Notes: a model not told the origin generated them from the sequence alone. 64,000 nt of DNA from Paulinella micropora (GCA_019918135.1 WBZZ01006327.1:62501-126500), one strand, 5' to 3'; shown: positions 1 to 11,173, numbered from the stretch's first letter. Made by a program: numbers and translations.

Positions 1-1171
1 CCGCGATCAAGTGCGTCAAGGGCTGTTTGCCGTCGAGCGGCTCTACGTCAGCGGGACGTGGCTCCGTGGGAGCCGCCGCCTGCTCGATGATGATTGGTTG
101 CGGGGTCGGCACGGTGGCAGGGGTCAGCCTAGTTTCTGCAGTGGTTTCCATCACGGGCCGGTTGCTGTGTAAGGAATAGGTCTTTATGGCTAGCAAGCCC
201 AGCGCTTGTTTGGGTATAGATTTCCAAAGAGATTCCGAATTAGGCCGCCCCCGTGCAACGCCAAGCGAGGCCCTGAAATGGGCGGGGCGGGGCGGGAGTG
301 CAAGCCTCACTAACAGCCCCGCCCCCCGAACGCCGTGCATTCTTTCGTGCGCCGTTTCCCCCCCGCTCTTCTTTCCCACAAATGTCTGCGGGGGCGCGCA
401 AAGATCGCCCCAAGGCTTGCGGGCGGGGTTGAATGCGACTAAGAGGTTGCCCCACCCCCCGCCGGCGGCGTGCGAGGCGTGGTTTAGGTAATTTTCCCGG
501 TAAGCCAGGCGGCTCAGGTCCGCGGTCTGGTGGGGCAGATTGACGTCCCAGCTAGTGGTGACCGGTTCCATGTACACGAAGCAGTTCTCGGGCGCCAGCG
601 CGCACTCGCCCAGGAAGTACGTGCCCGGGCGGGCCCCGCGCTTGCAGTACGAATTTTCGAGCACCCAGGCCTGGTTGGTTACGATGTTGCGCACGTGCTG
701 GATGCTAGCGCCATTGGGGCCGTAGGGGTCGCGCAGGCGCCGCACGCTCGTCACCCCCTCCTCATTGTCGTACGGGTACGTGTACATGAACAGTGATCTC
801 GCTTGCGCATCATACCTGGTGGCGGCAACGTAGCCCCAGCTCTGGATCTTTTCGCTGTTAGCCAGGCAAGGGTCGTGTGAGTTGTCCATGTGTTCGTAAA
901 AGCAGGGCCTGCCTATCATAGCCTCGGCAATGATGGCCAGTTCTTGGTCCGAAAGCTGCAGGCTGTAGTGCTCGCGTGCCTCGGGGTGTCCATGGTGACG
1001 CTTTTCTTCTAGAATGTCGTGCCTTAGAGCGTTTTCGTAGAGGCAATGTTCAAAGGCCCAGACCTCGCCGGCAGCGTCTAGCGAGACGGGTGGTTCAGCA
1101 CCAAAGAAAACGCAGCGCGAGGGGTCCGTCTGCTCGCCTCGTGTCCTAACGTCACGCTTCCGTTGCTGCAT
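1..1171 (-). CDS. Unknown protein, partial at the left edge of the window
   Basis: I translated this frame by hand. From the ATG at 1171 it stays open to base 1 without a stop, giving about 390 residues, and it continues outside the window. It begins MQQRKRDVRT. Its first 230 residues look globular and rich in Tyr, Asn and Cys; residues after about 340 are rich in Pro, Thr and Glu and probably disordered. No signal peptide or membrane segment is seen. I recognise no family. Codon use is GC-rich at third positions like the other genes of the block. The start lies directly beside a homopolymer-rich spacer, as for most genes here. A 390-codon open frame in such GC-rich DNA could in principle be chance, but the conserved-looking composition makes a real gene likely. 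Confidence 0.6.
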   Translation of the reverse strand, partial: MQQRKRDVRTRGEQTDPSRCVFFGAEPPVSLDAAGEVWAFEHCLYENALRHDILEEKRHHGHPEAREHYSLQLSDQELAIIAEAMIGRPCFYEHMDNSHDPCLANSEKIQSWGYVAATRYDAQARSLFMYTYPYDNEEGVTSVRRLRDPYGPNGASIQHVRNIVTNQAWVLENSYCKRGARPGTYFLGECALAPENCFVYMEPVTTSWDVNLPHQTADLSRLAYRENYLNHASHAAGGGWGNLLVAFNPARKPWGDLCAPPQTFVGKKSGGETAHERMHGVRGAGLLVRLALPPRPAHFRASLGVARGRPNSESLWKSIPKQALGLLAIKTYSLHSNRPVMETTAETRLTPATVPTPQPIIIEQAAAPTEPRPADVEPLDGKQPLTHLIA

Positions 1172-2241
1172 GGGGGGCCTGAGCCGCACCAAAACAAAAA
1201 CCAACACACACATACACCCCCAAACAAAACGCGGGGGGCGGGGGGGGGGGGGGAGGAAAGGAGGGAGGGGCACAAACAAAAAAAAAAGAACAGAAAGGAA
1301 AAAAAACGGGGGGAGAAAAGGAGGGAGGGGAAGAAAGGTTTGGGGATGGGGCGGGGCCGGGAAAAGGGGGAGGATGGCAGGGGGGGGGCCGGGGAAAAAA
1401 AGCTACTAGGATAGACAAAGCGACTGGAGAAGGGGCAACAGAAAATCTGGGGTGGGGGGGGGGGGGACGGTAGAGAAGAAATGGGGAAGGTGCTATTTGA
1501 CAGGCTCTTTTTTTTGTTTCTTAGGTTTTCAGCGCAGGGAAGGCCGCGCTCTCTCCCCCCTTCCCCCTCCCGGAAAGCTGGTAAATAAAAAGCAGACAAA
1601 CCGGCCGGGCCCCCACCTGTCCGATCTTTGTTCGCCTCTTTTTGTTTGCGTGCTGGCCCCCCCCCCCCTCTCCTCCCTCCCTTTGTTTCTTCTTCTGCAA
1701 GGCTCGTTCAGAACCCCCAAAAAAAAGAACGTGCTTCTAAAAGAGACTATAGAGGGGGGGGGGCAGGGGGGGCCAGCAGGCAGAAGAAAAACGAAAGAGG
1801 CGGATCAAACAAAATTGGGTGTACATTGGCCCCCCCCCCTCCCATCTCCTCCACCTATAAATAAGGGTGGGGGGGATGGGGACAATGGGAGGACAGGGAG
1901 ATGGCGGCCAGTGGGAGAGGGGGGGTGGGGGAGAAGAAACATGTGCGAGCACAGGGGACAAGGGGAAAGGGGGGGGGGGGGGCCGCGACGGGGGGGGGGG
2001 GGGAACAACAGGGGAGGCAGGTGGGAGAGAGAGCGGGGGGGGGGGGGGGGGGGAGAAACAGTACCGGGGAAGAGAGGGAGGGGGGGGGGAGAAACAGTGT
2101 GGGGGGAAGAGAGAGGAGGGGGCGCGATGACGAAAAAAAAAACAAGCGCGTCTGCGGGAGGCGGTCCCCCCCCCCCCTTCCCCTTGTGTTTGGTTTGGAA
2201 GCAATAGCATAAACCACAAGCCGCTGGTCGCAGAAACAAGA
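1172..2241. repeat. Homopolymer-rich spacer between divergent genes
   Basis: No gene is supported here. The stretch is made of long purine or pyrimidine blocks: A/G-rich at 1240-1420, C/T-rich at 1540-1700, then strongly G-rich at 1750-2110 with several runs of ten or more G. It separates a minus-strand gene from the plus-strand histone-like gene, so promoters for both probably lie in it. Long open frames on both strands here encode only low-complexity Pro/Gly/Arg sequence. Confidence 0.7.
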
Positions 2242-2772
2242 ATGGCTCGTACGAAATACGCCCAAGAGAGCAAGAGCAGACGCAAGACGGCGCGCGAGGT
2301 CGTCAAAAAGGCTGACGACTCCAGCAAGAAAAAACAGAAGCAGCACAACAAGACTCACAGCAAGACTCACAGCAAGAAGAGCGACAAGAAACAAAAGAAG
2401 AGAAAGCGCGAGGAAGAGCCCGAGGAAGAGCCCGAACAGCGCCCCAAGAGAGTGATCAAGCGTTACCGCTTGCTGAACGCAGAGTGCAACAGGGCCCAAA
2501 AGTTGAGTCTGAACCACTTCGCACTCCGGCGGGCACCGTTCCGCCGACGCCTGTACAAACAAGTAATGCAAATCGGGGGCAGGGTCGAGAGATACAACAA
2601 ATCAGCCCTGTATGCACTCATGATTGCGGCAGAAGACTACCTACGCTCTCTTTTTGAAAAAAGTAAGAGATTAGCAATCTTACAGAAACAGCACACGTTG
2701 CTGCACAAACATTGTCGCTTCGCTGAATTCGAGGAGAAGATGTCGATGCAAAGGATGGTGCCGAACCCTTGA
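2242..2772 (+). CDS. Divergent histone H3-like protein with extended tail
   Basis: A 176-residue, very basic protein. It begins MARTK, identical to the first residues of histone H3, and basic residues also fall at positions equivalent to H3 K14 and R17. Residues 24-70 are a Lys/Ser/His then Glu-rich insertion absent from normal H3 (about 135 residues). From residue 92 the histone fold can be followed: the APF..RL segment at 98-104 matches the H3 alpha-1 start, SALYALMIAAEDYLRSLFEK (121-140) matches alpha-2 (AVMALQEASEAYLVGLFED in H3), and 151-166 matches the L2/alpha-3 region. Histones are known in marseilleviruses, medusaviruses, pandoraviruses and mirusviruses, where some package viral DNA. 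The gene is intronless and whole. A host CENP-A or H3 variant is the alternative; the degree of divergence and the viral-looking neighbourhood favour a viral or captured copy. Confidence 0.8.
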   Translation: MARTKYAQESKSRRKTAREVVKKADDSSKKKQKQHNKTHSKTHSKKSDKKQKKRKREEEPEEEPEQRPKRVIKRYRLLNAECNRAQKLSLNHFALRRAPFRRRLYKQVMQIGGRVERYNKSALYALMIAAEDYLRSLFEKSKRLAILQKQHTLLHKHCRFAEFEEKMSMQRMVPNP

Positions 2773-2967
2773 AATGTCCAAACAACAGAAAAAAGCCTCC
2801 CGGCCGCAAAAAAGTATTATTAAAAGCAACTGCTTGGCTTTTTTTTTTGAGAATTGAGATGCTGCAACCCCCGGGGGTACCGCAGGGCGCGCAGGGGGGT
2901 CTAAAGCTGCTGACCGACCGGCCAAGTTTAAAAGACAGAAGTGTGCAACCTTAATCTTTTTTTCTTT

Positions 2968-4266
2968 TTATTGGTGGTTGTTTCCTTTTTCTTCTTCAAA
3001 GCCATTCAGCGAACCTTCGCTGGTCGAGCCGTCGGAGCAAGGTGTCAGAACACTGCGACGCGAACTCAGCCTACCTTGCAACAAGCCGGGGGACTCCAAG
3101 CTAAAGCTTTTATTGGCTAGCGTGGGGGTTTTTTGTAATTCCAGGAGTTGGTGCTGGAGGTCTTCTGCGCCAAAGGGCAGGCTGTGTCTGGGCGAGCCGG
3201 GTTCGCTCCTAGTTTCCCCGCGGTTCACACACCTGCTCGTGCAGGGCTCGGGCATACTGTAGCAAGTGGAGCTCCTGAGCCTGGTCAGCACGGGGGGTGC
3301 TGACGCGACCCTGTTGTGCGACTGTGGGGCCTGGCGTCCTGCCGGGCCCTCGAAATCGACGTTGTCAGCCACGTCGTCTTCCAGAGCGGGTGGCTCTCCC
3401 TCCACTGGGTTGGTAACGCCGGACAGCATATCGGAACGGCGGCGGGGCGGCGCCGTGCTAGGCGCCCGTGGGTAAGGCCTGCTCAAAGTTTTTATATCTA
3501 GAGGAGGCGGGCGCCTGGTCGGCGACAGCAGGCCGTGCTCTGAGCCGCTCGCCCTTGGGGGTAGCGGCAGCCTGCGAGGCAACACAGGGACGGCCGCGCT
3601 TAACGTGCCCGTTCCCAAATCTGCTAAACGCGATTTGGGTAAGGGTGGCAGTGTACGCTGCCGGCGTAGCGGGGCGTCCGTCGTGTCCAAAGCTAGCGCG
3701 GCGGCGGGAATGCGGCGCGGGGGAGGGCCCCTCGGGGGAGGGGGCGGCGGGGCGGGCGGCACGGCCCCGCCGCCCAATCCGTCGGTTGTAGGTGAGCTAG
3801 CGAGCGGTTCGTCCGCGCTGTCTCTGGGTACAAGCGGCCGCGGCTCGGAGGTGGTGCTGCTGCCCGTCAAGCTGTCCCAGGAATTTCTGTTAGGTGTGAA
3901 AATCGGCGAGGGAGTCGGCGAGGCGTCAAGAGCGGCGCCTGAGCCACGGACCGCATTCACGAAAGGCCCGCCCTGCTTGCTATCTAAATCATAGACCCCC
4001 GTAGCGCGCAGCAGGGCCACCCAGCTCTTGCAGGACCCCCGCGGCACGTGCAGCAGCAGGTCCGTGCCCTGTGCTTCTGAATCATCGTACTGCCCCAAAT
4101 GTTTCAGCCTAAGCTCGGGCTGGCACTCGGGCGCCTGCTCGGGCGGGGTCACAAACCGCAGATTGCGCTGGTGTAGCATGAGCCTGACGCCTACAGCCAG
4201 CGGTCTGGCGCTTGCGGGGGGGTCCGCCGCGCCGTCTACGGGGTGCAGGGGGGAGATGGGCGGCAA
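2968..4266 (-). CDS. Unknown proline- and serine-rich protein
   Basis: A 432-residue frame starting MPPISPLHPV. Apart from a short globular-looking part at about residues 25-100 (Arg, Leu and Trp rich), the protein is dominated by Pro, Ser, Arg and Thr, with a poly-Pro stretch near residue 170 and many SP/TP pairs, so it is probably disordered. No signal peptide or membrane segment. It follows another unknown minus-strand frame at 4355-4942 by about 90 bases in a different frame; whether the two belong to one gene was not resolved. The family is not recognised. Tegument-like or regulatory proteins of large viruses often look like this, but that is only an impression. Confidence 0.5.
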   Translation of the reverse strand: MPPISPLHPVDGAADPPASARPLAVGVRLMLHQRNLRFVTPPEQAPECQPELRLKHLGQYDDSEAQGTDLLLHVPRGSCKSWVALLRATGVYDLDSKQGGPFVNAVRGSGAALDASPTPSPIFTPNRNSWDSLTGSSTTSEPRPLVPRDSADEPLASSPTTDGLGGGAVPPAPPPPPPRGPPPRRIPAAALALDTTDAPLRRQRTLPPLPKSRLADLGTGTLSAAVPVLPRRLPLPPRASGSEHGLLSPTRRPPPLDIKTLSRPYPRAPSTAPPRRRSDMLSGVTNPVEGEPPALEDDVADNVDFEGPAGRQAPQSHNRVASAPPVLTRLRSSTCYSMPEPCTSRCVNRGETRSEPGSPRHSLPFGAEDLQHQLLELQKTPTLANKSFSLESPGLLQGRLSSRRSVLTPCSDGSTSEGSLNGFEEEKGNNHQ

Positions 4267-4354
4267 CGCCCTGACGCTAGCGTCCGCGAAACGCCTGTCG
4301 GAAAAGGGCTTGTTCGATCATATCTACGGAAGGCTGGCGCAGTTTCTACAGTTG

Positions 4355-4942
4355 TCAAACCAGCAGCAGTATCCCAGCGGCTTTGGCCTGCTTTTCTTCA
4401 GTCTTGACAAGCCCGGCGGGCGCTACGGAGCGTCCTACCGGGAAGCGCGCGCCTTCATCTATCCCGACTGCATCATCTTCTGTTCGGCCAGGCAGAGTCT
4501 CCCGAAGGCCCCAGAGCGCCAGCAGTTGCGCGTACGGGTAGCTAAGGGCTGCGGCGAGGTCTTGGTTGTGGACCAATGTCCTGACGGCTCGCAGCCAGGC
4601 CTTGCCCCTGCTCGAAACGCCAATGGCGGCCTTGATGCACGTCATGTGCGTGTCGGTAGCCGCGTGCCAGCGTGTAAAAGAGTCCAGGCGCGGGATAATT
4701 TCGCGCTGAATTACCTGCGCTACTTCCTCATGGCTGAGGGAGGTTTGGGTGAGAATAGTGCTGGCGACGGTGTGCAGCGACGCCAGCAACGACTCGTAGA
4801 TGGAAAAAACAATACTGCCCCCGTCACGGTGCCCCTCCACGAGCACGCGCGTCAGGGGCTGGACGTACAAGCATTGTAGCCGGCAGTATTCAGTAATGAA
4901 GCCCAGTGCCCACACCCTGAGCCCGCCCACCCTGGTGTTCAT
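4355..4942 (-). CDS. Unknown 195-residue protein
   Basis: Starts at an ATG (MNTRVGGLRV) at 4942; a GTG nine bases upstream is possible. The protein is a mix of helical segments (about residues 35-75 and 80-125) with several Trp and Cys, no membrane segment and no recognised motif. The 5' side is a GA-repeat and G-run spacer, so the coding strand is pyrimidine-rich upstream of the start, as for several other genes here. It lies head to tail with the proline-rich frame at 2968-4266. The function is unknown. Confidence 0.45.
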   Translation of the reverse strand: MNTRVGGLRVWALGFITEYCRLQCLYVQPLTRVLVEGHRDGGSIVFSIYESLLASLHTVASTILTQTSLSHEEVAQVIQREIIPRLDSFTRWHAATDTHMTCIKAAIGVSSRGKAWLRAVRTLVHNQDLAAALSYPYAQLLALWGLRETLPGRTEDDAVGIDEGARFPVGRSVAPAGLVKTEEKQAKAAGILLLV

Positions 4943-5782
4943 GCACCTCACCTAGAGTGAGAAAGAGAGAGAGAGAGACACAGAGAGCCAGAGACAGGGG
5001 GGGGGGGATGAATGGAGGTTTGCAAGATAGGGAGAGAGAAAGAAAGGGGGAGGGAGGAAGGGGGACGGCTGAGCTGGGTTAGATGTAAGGGCGGGGGAGG
5101 GAAGAAGGGGGGGGTGGGGGGGGGGGGGGCAGTGTGTGTTTGTGTGGCTGTGGTATTGTTTTTTTCTTTGCTCTTTTTTTCAAAACAGAAATAGAAACGC
5201 ACGGGAAGGAAAACTGTGGCGGGGGGGAAATGGGGAGGGGGGGGGGGACAGACGCAAACAGAAAGCAAAGCCACAGATAGTATTCGTCTGTCGCGACGCC
5301 CCCCCCCCCCATTTCCTCATGTCCCCCCATTCCCCCCCTGTTCATAAGCCCTTTTTTTTTGCGAAAAAAGGGAAAGAGAGGGTGGGGAGGGGGGGGGGGG
5401 GAAGAAGCCAGTCGACGAGGGGAGGGAGGGCAAAATGGGGGGGTGGCTTATGAAAGGTGAGGGAAGGGAAGGGGGGGGGGGGGGCGACGTCAGGCGCGGG
5501 TAAAAGAAAGCAAGTGGAACACACTTTCCTTTTTTTTCGGGGGTAGAGAGGGAGGGTTTTTTGTGTGTTTTGTTTTGGGGGCCCCGTAGTTCCCTTGCTG
5601 GTATTCTCAAAAGCAAACCCCTTTCTCACCACACCCCGCGCTTCCCCCCCCCCCCCCCCACCTGCCCTCCGCGCCCCTCTCCTCCGCTTTGCGCTCTCCC
5701 CCCCCCCTTTCCGTTTTTTTTGTCTTGGTTCTGTTGGTTTTTGCTTCCCCCCTCCCCCCCCAAATCTCTTATTCCCGGCCAA
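4943..5782. repeat. Homopolymer-rich spacer between divergent genes
   Basis: No gene is supported. Left part (4950-5130) is GA- and G-rich, the middle alternates A, T and G runs, and the last 170 bases before the plus-strand gene are C/T-rich with a run of about 15 C near 5645. Long frames here are low-complexity artefacts. Confidence 0.7.
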
Positions 5783-8700
5783 ATGCTCTTAGCGTTGGCT
5801 GTGCTTGCGACAGTCTGTCGCGCCCTGAACGTAGTTTCAAGCTACCACAGCTCGGATGGCGGGGATTCCACGTTGCTCGAGCTTTCTTTTGACCAGGGGG
5901 ACCTGCCTTCCAGCCAGGCCGAGGGCGTATTACAATTTCAGGTCGAAGGCGCGGCCATCGGCGCGGGGCTGCGCGGCCTGCTGCAGGGAACCCTAACTGT
6001 GGCACCGCCCGAATCAGTCGTCGAACGCAGCCTGCTGGGCTACGTGCCGGAAGGTTCGAACACACGCACGTTCAGTCTGTGCAACCAACTGCAGAACGAA
6101 GCGCAGCTGGCGGGCGCGAGCGAACGGGAGTCGGCGCTGGCGGATTACTCGCTGCAAGCCCTCCAGGCACAGGCCCAACAAAACAACAGCAGGCGCCGGC
6201 AGTTGCAACAGGTGTCAGACGGCGTGCAGCCCTGCCCGACGGACGGCGACGCGGAATGCAAGGAACTGAACGCCGGCTTTCCCGGCCGTTACGTTTGTTA
6301 CGCGTACAACCTCATGTCCAAGGAGCTGTTCAGGTTCTGCATAGACAGCAGGATGTGCCTGCAAGGCGCCTCGGACACGAACTGCATGCTGGGCATCGCT
6401 AATTGCACCGCCACGGCCAAGCGTGCTCTGTACAGCGGCGCGGCCCTGAGCTGCCCCCAGGCGTGCAAAGTCGGCCAGTACTGTGCGGTGCCCAGCGGCG
6501 GCACGGCGTCGTCGCCGGGCGTTTGCCTCAACATTACGAGCACGATGGGCGCTCCTCACCTCGGGGACACGCCCGGCACGGGCAACTGCTACGACGAGAG
6601 AATAACGCAAGCCATCTCGGACAAGGCCCAGGAAGACTTTGCACGCGCGTTCAGCAGCGGTTTCAAGGGGCTGAGCGACCTGCAGGCCCAGCTGGACAAG
6701 ACGGCGCAGATCTACGACAGCGCGCTCAAGAATCTGGCAGAGACGGGCAAGCAGCAGAACAAGACGCTGCAGCGGCTGCTGCTGAACATCCACACACTGA
6801 ACACCCAGAAGCAGCAGGTTGAAAACCTCACAGTGCAGGACTTTCTGCGCTTGAACGAGACGATCAATGCGTTCGTGCGGCACGAAAGGTCCATGATGGA
6901 GGACTTCAACAGGACCACGAACGCGACGTTCCTGGATCTGCAGACGTTTGAGGGGACCATGAACGAGGAAACCAACGCCGTGAACGCGTTGTTCTTGGCA
7001 CTCCTGGCGCAGAGCAGAGTGCAGAGCACGCTGATGGGCGAGTTTACCGTGGACCTGGCGGGGCTGCTGGGCATGGCCCGCGCCACGCTGGCCGAGGTGC
7101 GCGAGCTGCAGACGTCGGAACGCTCGCGCCGCGCCCTGGCGGCTATGCTGTTTGCCTACGCCGAGCAGGCAGCCGAGCGGTCCGACGTACATTTGCTAGC
7201 GGAAGGCGGCGTGCCGCCGCTGGGCTTCGCCCGCGTGAACGACCCGAGCGACCCCTACTGGTTCCGTTTCATGGTGGTGATCCAGTTCGAGCAGGACACT
7301 CTTGCCAATCCTTTGTCGAAAATAGATGGTTTCGCCAGCTGGGCGCTGCAGGACCCGGAGGTCCGCTGGAATTACGAGACTTACACACCAACAACCGAGG
7401 ACCTGAACCCTTCTTGGCTGCTCTCGGCCGAGCCGCTGACAACCGACGAATACTGGAACAAGAGCATCGGCAACAATATCGAGGAGGCCGGGAAATTTGC
7501 GCGCTACGCGTACGACCTCAACGGACAGCACGCAGTGGACCCGGGCATGAACCGCGTCCGCTGGTTGTTGCTCCACACCGTGCGCTTCTTCTGCGACCCG
7601 CAGTTCTTGCTCGAGCAGAGCGACAACTGGTTCACGTTCAGGGACATCATGGGGCTGCTCGGCCCCCCCGGCTGCGAGCCGCCGGCGCTCGGCACAGACG
7701 CGCCGCGCCCGGAAAAAGCCTGCCACTGCTGGCTGAAAATAGTTCGCACGCGCTGCCTGCGCAAAGCTAACATCCCGCCGTGGACCGCGGCGGCCGCCGC
7801 GGAGGAGGCCGCGCTTGAGCCAACCTCAGACATGTGCGGGACCGCCTTTGGCACGGACCTGACCGACCAGTTCTATGGCGGCTGGCTGCCGCGCGGAGCG
7901 CGCGAAGAGACGGTCACGTCGGAGCAGGAACTCAGCGAGCTGCTGCGCGTGTGGTGCGCCGCGGCCGTCAAGAGCGCGCCCGGCGACCGGATCTTTTTCA
8001 ACAGCAACCTGCTGGAGCTGGCGCTGCAGCTGAAGCCGGACTCCACGCCGCGGCTGGGTCCCTGGCAGACCGCGCGGCAGCCGTCGAACGAGGAGTACAA
8101 GTACTGCTCCACGCACTGGGCCGACATCGAGCCCCAGTCGGCGCTGCTGCGGCGGCGCTCGAACACCACCAACGCCGCCACGCTGCCGTACCTGTTCTTC
8201 TACACGGCTCAGCAGGCCACCAGATTTTTGCGCCAGCGCGAGATGACGCAGGTGTTGATCGACGTGGCGGGCGACCTGCCCGACGACGTGGACATGTCGC
8301 TGCGGCCGTGCTTTACCCGTGCGCCCGCGAGGCTGCGCATCCCGCAGGTCCCGCCCGCGCTCGGCGACAGCGCGTGGACCGTACCGCCCGAAGTGGCCAA
8401 CTGCGACACGCTGACGGCCGGCTTCAGCATGGCCAGGCTCCTGCCGCTGTGGCAGCTCAGGCACGTGGAAACTCGCCAGAGATTTACGTTGCAGCTGAAG
8501 AACCTGGACTCGGGCGTGACCTATACGCAAAATCTGAGCCTGCTAGTGCCGCACCGGCTGCCGGCCGAGTCGATGCTGGTGCTGGGCTACCTTTCGTGCC
8601 TGCACCACTGGTGCGGGCTCCGCGACAACTACAGCTACGTGTAGGACGTGCTGCCCGAGGAGGTCAGCGGGCACCCGAACCAGGCGCTGCGCTATACCGA

Positions 8701-10846
8701 CTACGTCATGTTCTTTCCCGAGGACGAGCGCGGCACCCTCCAACAGAACAGGCACTTGTTGTTCCCGCTGGGCTGCTCTACTGCCGGCGACGGCTGTGCC
8801 GCCGCCGGCGGCGGCGACTGCGTGCCGCACCACCTGAGCAACCGCGCGACCGTGCAGGGCGAAACGCAGGCCGAGTTCTGGAAGCGCCAGCACCTGAGCG
8901 CGCGCCCGGACCCGACGCGCCTGGGGCGTTCGCCCGTGGACTCGCGCAAGCGTCTGCTGAACGGGGTGCCGTGGCAGCGCAGGCGCTGCGAACAGAACGG
9001 CGCGCCCGAGGGCCCGCTGTGCCAGCTGCTGCGCACGCACTGGTGGCCGTCGTTGAACTTTCTCGGCGGCGAGACGCTCGACAACGTGGGCTGCCCGGAC
9101 GGGCGCTGCCCGCTGCGGCCGCTCAACTGGTCGTCGCGCTTGAGTTTCGACGTGCCGGGCACCAGCTTCGCGCGCCGCGACGAGGTTGCGACGTGGTGCC
9201 CGATCGACGGCAGCACGGTCGTTGAGCCCCGGTCGCCCGAGGCCGGCGAGCCCGGGCTGCGGCTGCGCTTCCGCCAGGGGCTGGACGCGGGCGCCGGCGC
9301 GGCACGACTGATGCGGCTGCAGGTGTGGCGCGACAACAACAGCACGACGGTGGCCCAGTCCGACCTGGCGTACCCGACGGCGCAGGGCCTGTACTTCGTC
9401 GACGTGCCGGGCACCAACCTTCCGACAGTCGCGGCGGCGCTCGCGAACGGGACCAGCGGGCTGTGGCTGCGCGTCCTGGTTGGTACGCAAACGTCGGTGG
9501 AGCCGACCCTGGAGTGCCTGCCCCTGTCGCTCGACATTTCGGGCGGCGACGGCCAGACAGTTGACAGCTTCTTTGCTTCGACCGCAGCCGGCGGCGCGGG
9601 CGGCGTGGCGGGAGACACTATTGAGCACATGTGGCTCCAGATGCAGAGGGGCGCGGCCAGCACCGACACGGCCGCGGCCCTGGTGGCGGCTATGACGGCC
9701 GCCGCGACTTCCAGCCTGTTACGGGACGTAGCCGCGGCCGACAACGCCACGATCCTGGCCGGCCTGCTGAATGACTGGAAGCTAGAGCTCGCGGCCCTGC
9801 GGGCTGTGCTAATGTCCTCGTTCGCCCAGAACGAAGAGTACCTGCGGCGTTCGGCCGCGAATGCAAACGCACTCTCCCGGCAGCTGGAGGCCACCATCAA
9901 CCAGACCAAGTCGGTGCTGTCGACCTTTGACGGCGACCTGGAGGCTGCGCGGCGGGAAATAGCCAACATTACCCTGAGTGACGAGGCGCTGAAGAACGCC
10001 AGCGCTAGATGGGGCCAATGGTCCGCCGAGGTCGGCAGCCTCGGAGCCTCGTTGGCTAACGGCGGGCTGTTCCAGTCGGTTGTGAGCGGCTACGTGCGCT
10101 CGACGGTGCCGAGCGAATACGTCATAGACACGATTGTGATGGTGCCCGTCGTGAAGTTCCCGGACGACCCCGCCCGCCGTAATGCGTGGAAAACAGTCGT
10201 TCGGGCGTTTTCTGGGCCGCGCTGGGACGCGTTCAAGAACGGTGTCTCCAATTTCTTCCAGGACGTAGGCAAATGGGTTGAGAAGGCGGTGGACTGCACG
10301 GTCGACATAGCGACCAAACTGGACTTCGACTGCCTAGCACCCGACGCTCCGGACTGCAAGCTTACCCGGCCCAAAATCCTGGGCAGTTTCTGCTACCAGA
10401 AAAACAAGTTGTTTCACACCTGCCACGGCGGCGAGTACGTGCACACCGACGGCTCCAAGGACGTGCCCGTCGTGTGCGACCTGAAGCGGGCAGCCTGGAC
10501 GACCAAGTACATCGTACACTACGCCTTGGCGTTCTTGCTGCTCGTAGTAATACCAATCGGCACCGCTGGCTTGCTCGCGTATGCTAGCTATTGGCTGTAT
10601 CACAAGTGCCAAGAAGAACGTTTGGCTAGGCGCCAAGTTAGACACTTCGATAGACTTGAACAAGCACAAGCAAAAGCTGTAGAAAAAGTACCGCTCCTGG
10701 CAAACGACGGAACAGAAACTTCCGGAAGTAGTCGGCCGAAACACTCTCGGCAAGGAGCTTCGAGAGCATGGAAGGGTTTCCAAAAAAGAGCAGCAAAAAA
10801 TAGAGCGCTCATAGAATTTCTCTCTCACTTGCTTCCTTTTTGGTGA
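5783..10846 (+). pseudogene. Giant type I membrane glycoprotein (broken, about one break)
   Basis: The coding span is about 1,690 codons and is nearly continuous; it carries about one break. I chose the ATG at 5783 because it opens a clear signal peptide (MLLALAVLATVCRALN). The ectodomain has a Cys-rich part near residues 155-270, a helical, probably coiled-coil stretch near 275-470 with many N-glycosylation sequons, and further Cys-containing regions. A second helical region lies at about 1,290-1,450. One membrane segment (around YALAFLLLVVIPIGTAGLLA, near residue 1,580) is followed by a basic tail of about 80 residues. Orientation is therefore outside-in, as in a virion envelope or cell-surface protein. 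I recognise no domain family. The upstream sequence is C/T-rich. It is the largest gene of the block and shares its style (signal peptide, Cys, sequons) with the HYR and EGF genes at 16.8 and 43.7 kb. Confidence 0.65.
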
Positions 10847-11173
10847 GCGGCAAAAAAAAGAAGTCATGAGACCAAAAGAGAGAAAGAAGATGCACAGAGG
10901 CAACAAGAGAACAAAAAAAAAACAACACGTAAAAACAACATCCAACAAAACTTTTTTTTAATTAAAAAAAACTACCGGAAAACGTGCCTCATCTATTCTG
11001 CGTTACCGACGGGTGGCTTCTCTGTTTTTACCCTCTCCTTTTTTTGTGTTCTTTTTTTTTTTTTTGGTTTTTTTTGTCCTTTCTTTTTTTTCCTCTGACA
11101 GACAGCCGAACTCAGAGGAAAGAAAACGAGGGAGCGGGGTGGGGTGTGGAGTGAAAACCAAATACTACCAAGA
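10847..11173. terminator. A/T-rich spacer with palindrome between convergent genes
   Basis: Two genes converge here (plus strand ending at 10846, minus strand ending at 11174). At 10952-10971 eight T, AATT and eight A form a perfect palindrome, and a T-run with few other bases follows at 11040-11095. A shared two-way 3' end or polyadenylation region is a reasonable reading; no coding sequence is seen. Confidence 0.4.

Noticed and set aside
1078-2212. Several long frames on both strands
   Set aside because: They encode only Pro-, Gly- or Arg-rich low-complexity sequence created by homopolymer runs, and overlap the real frame at 1-1171.
7834-9225. 463-codon Arg/Ala-rich plus-strand frame and long minus-strand frames at 6.2-10.0 kb
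   Set aside because: They are alternative frames of the giant glycoprotein gene, open because of GC-rich third positions.
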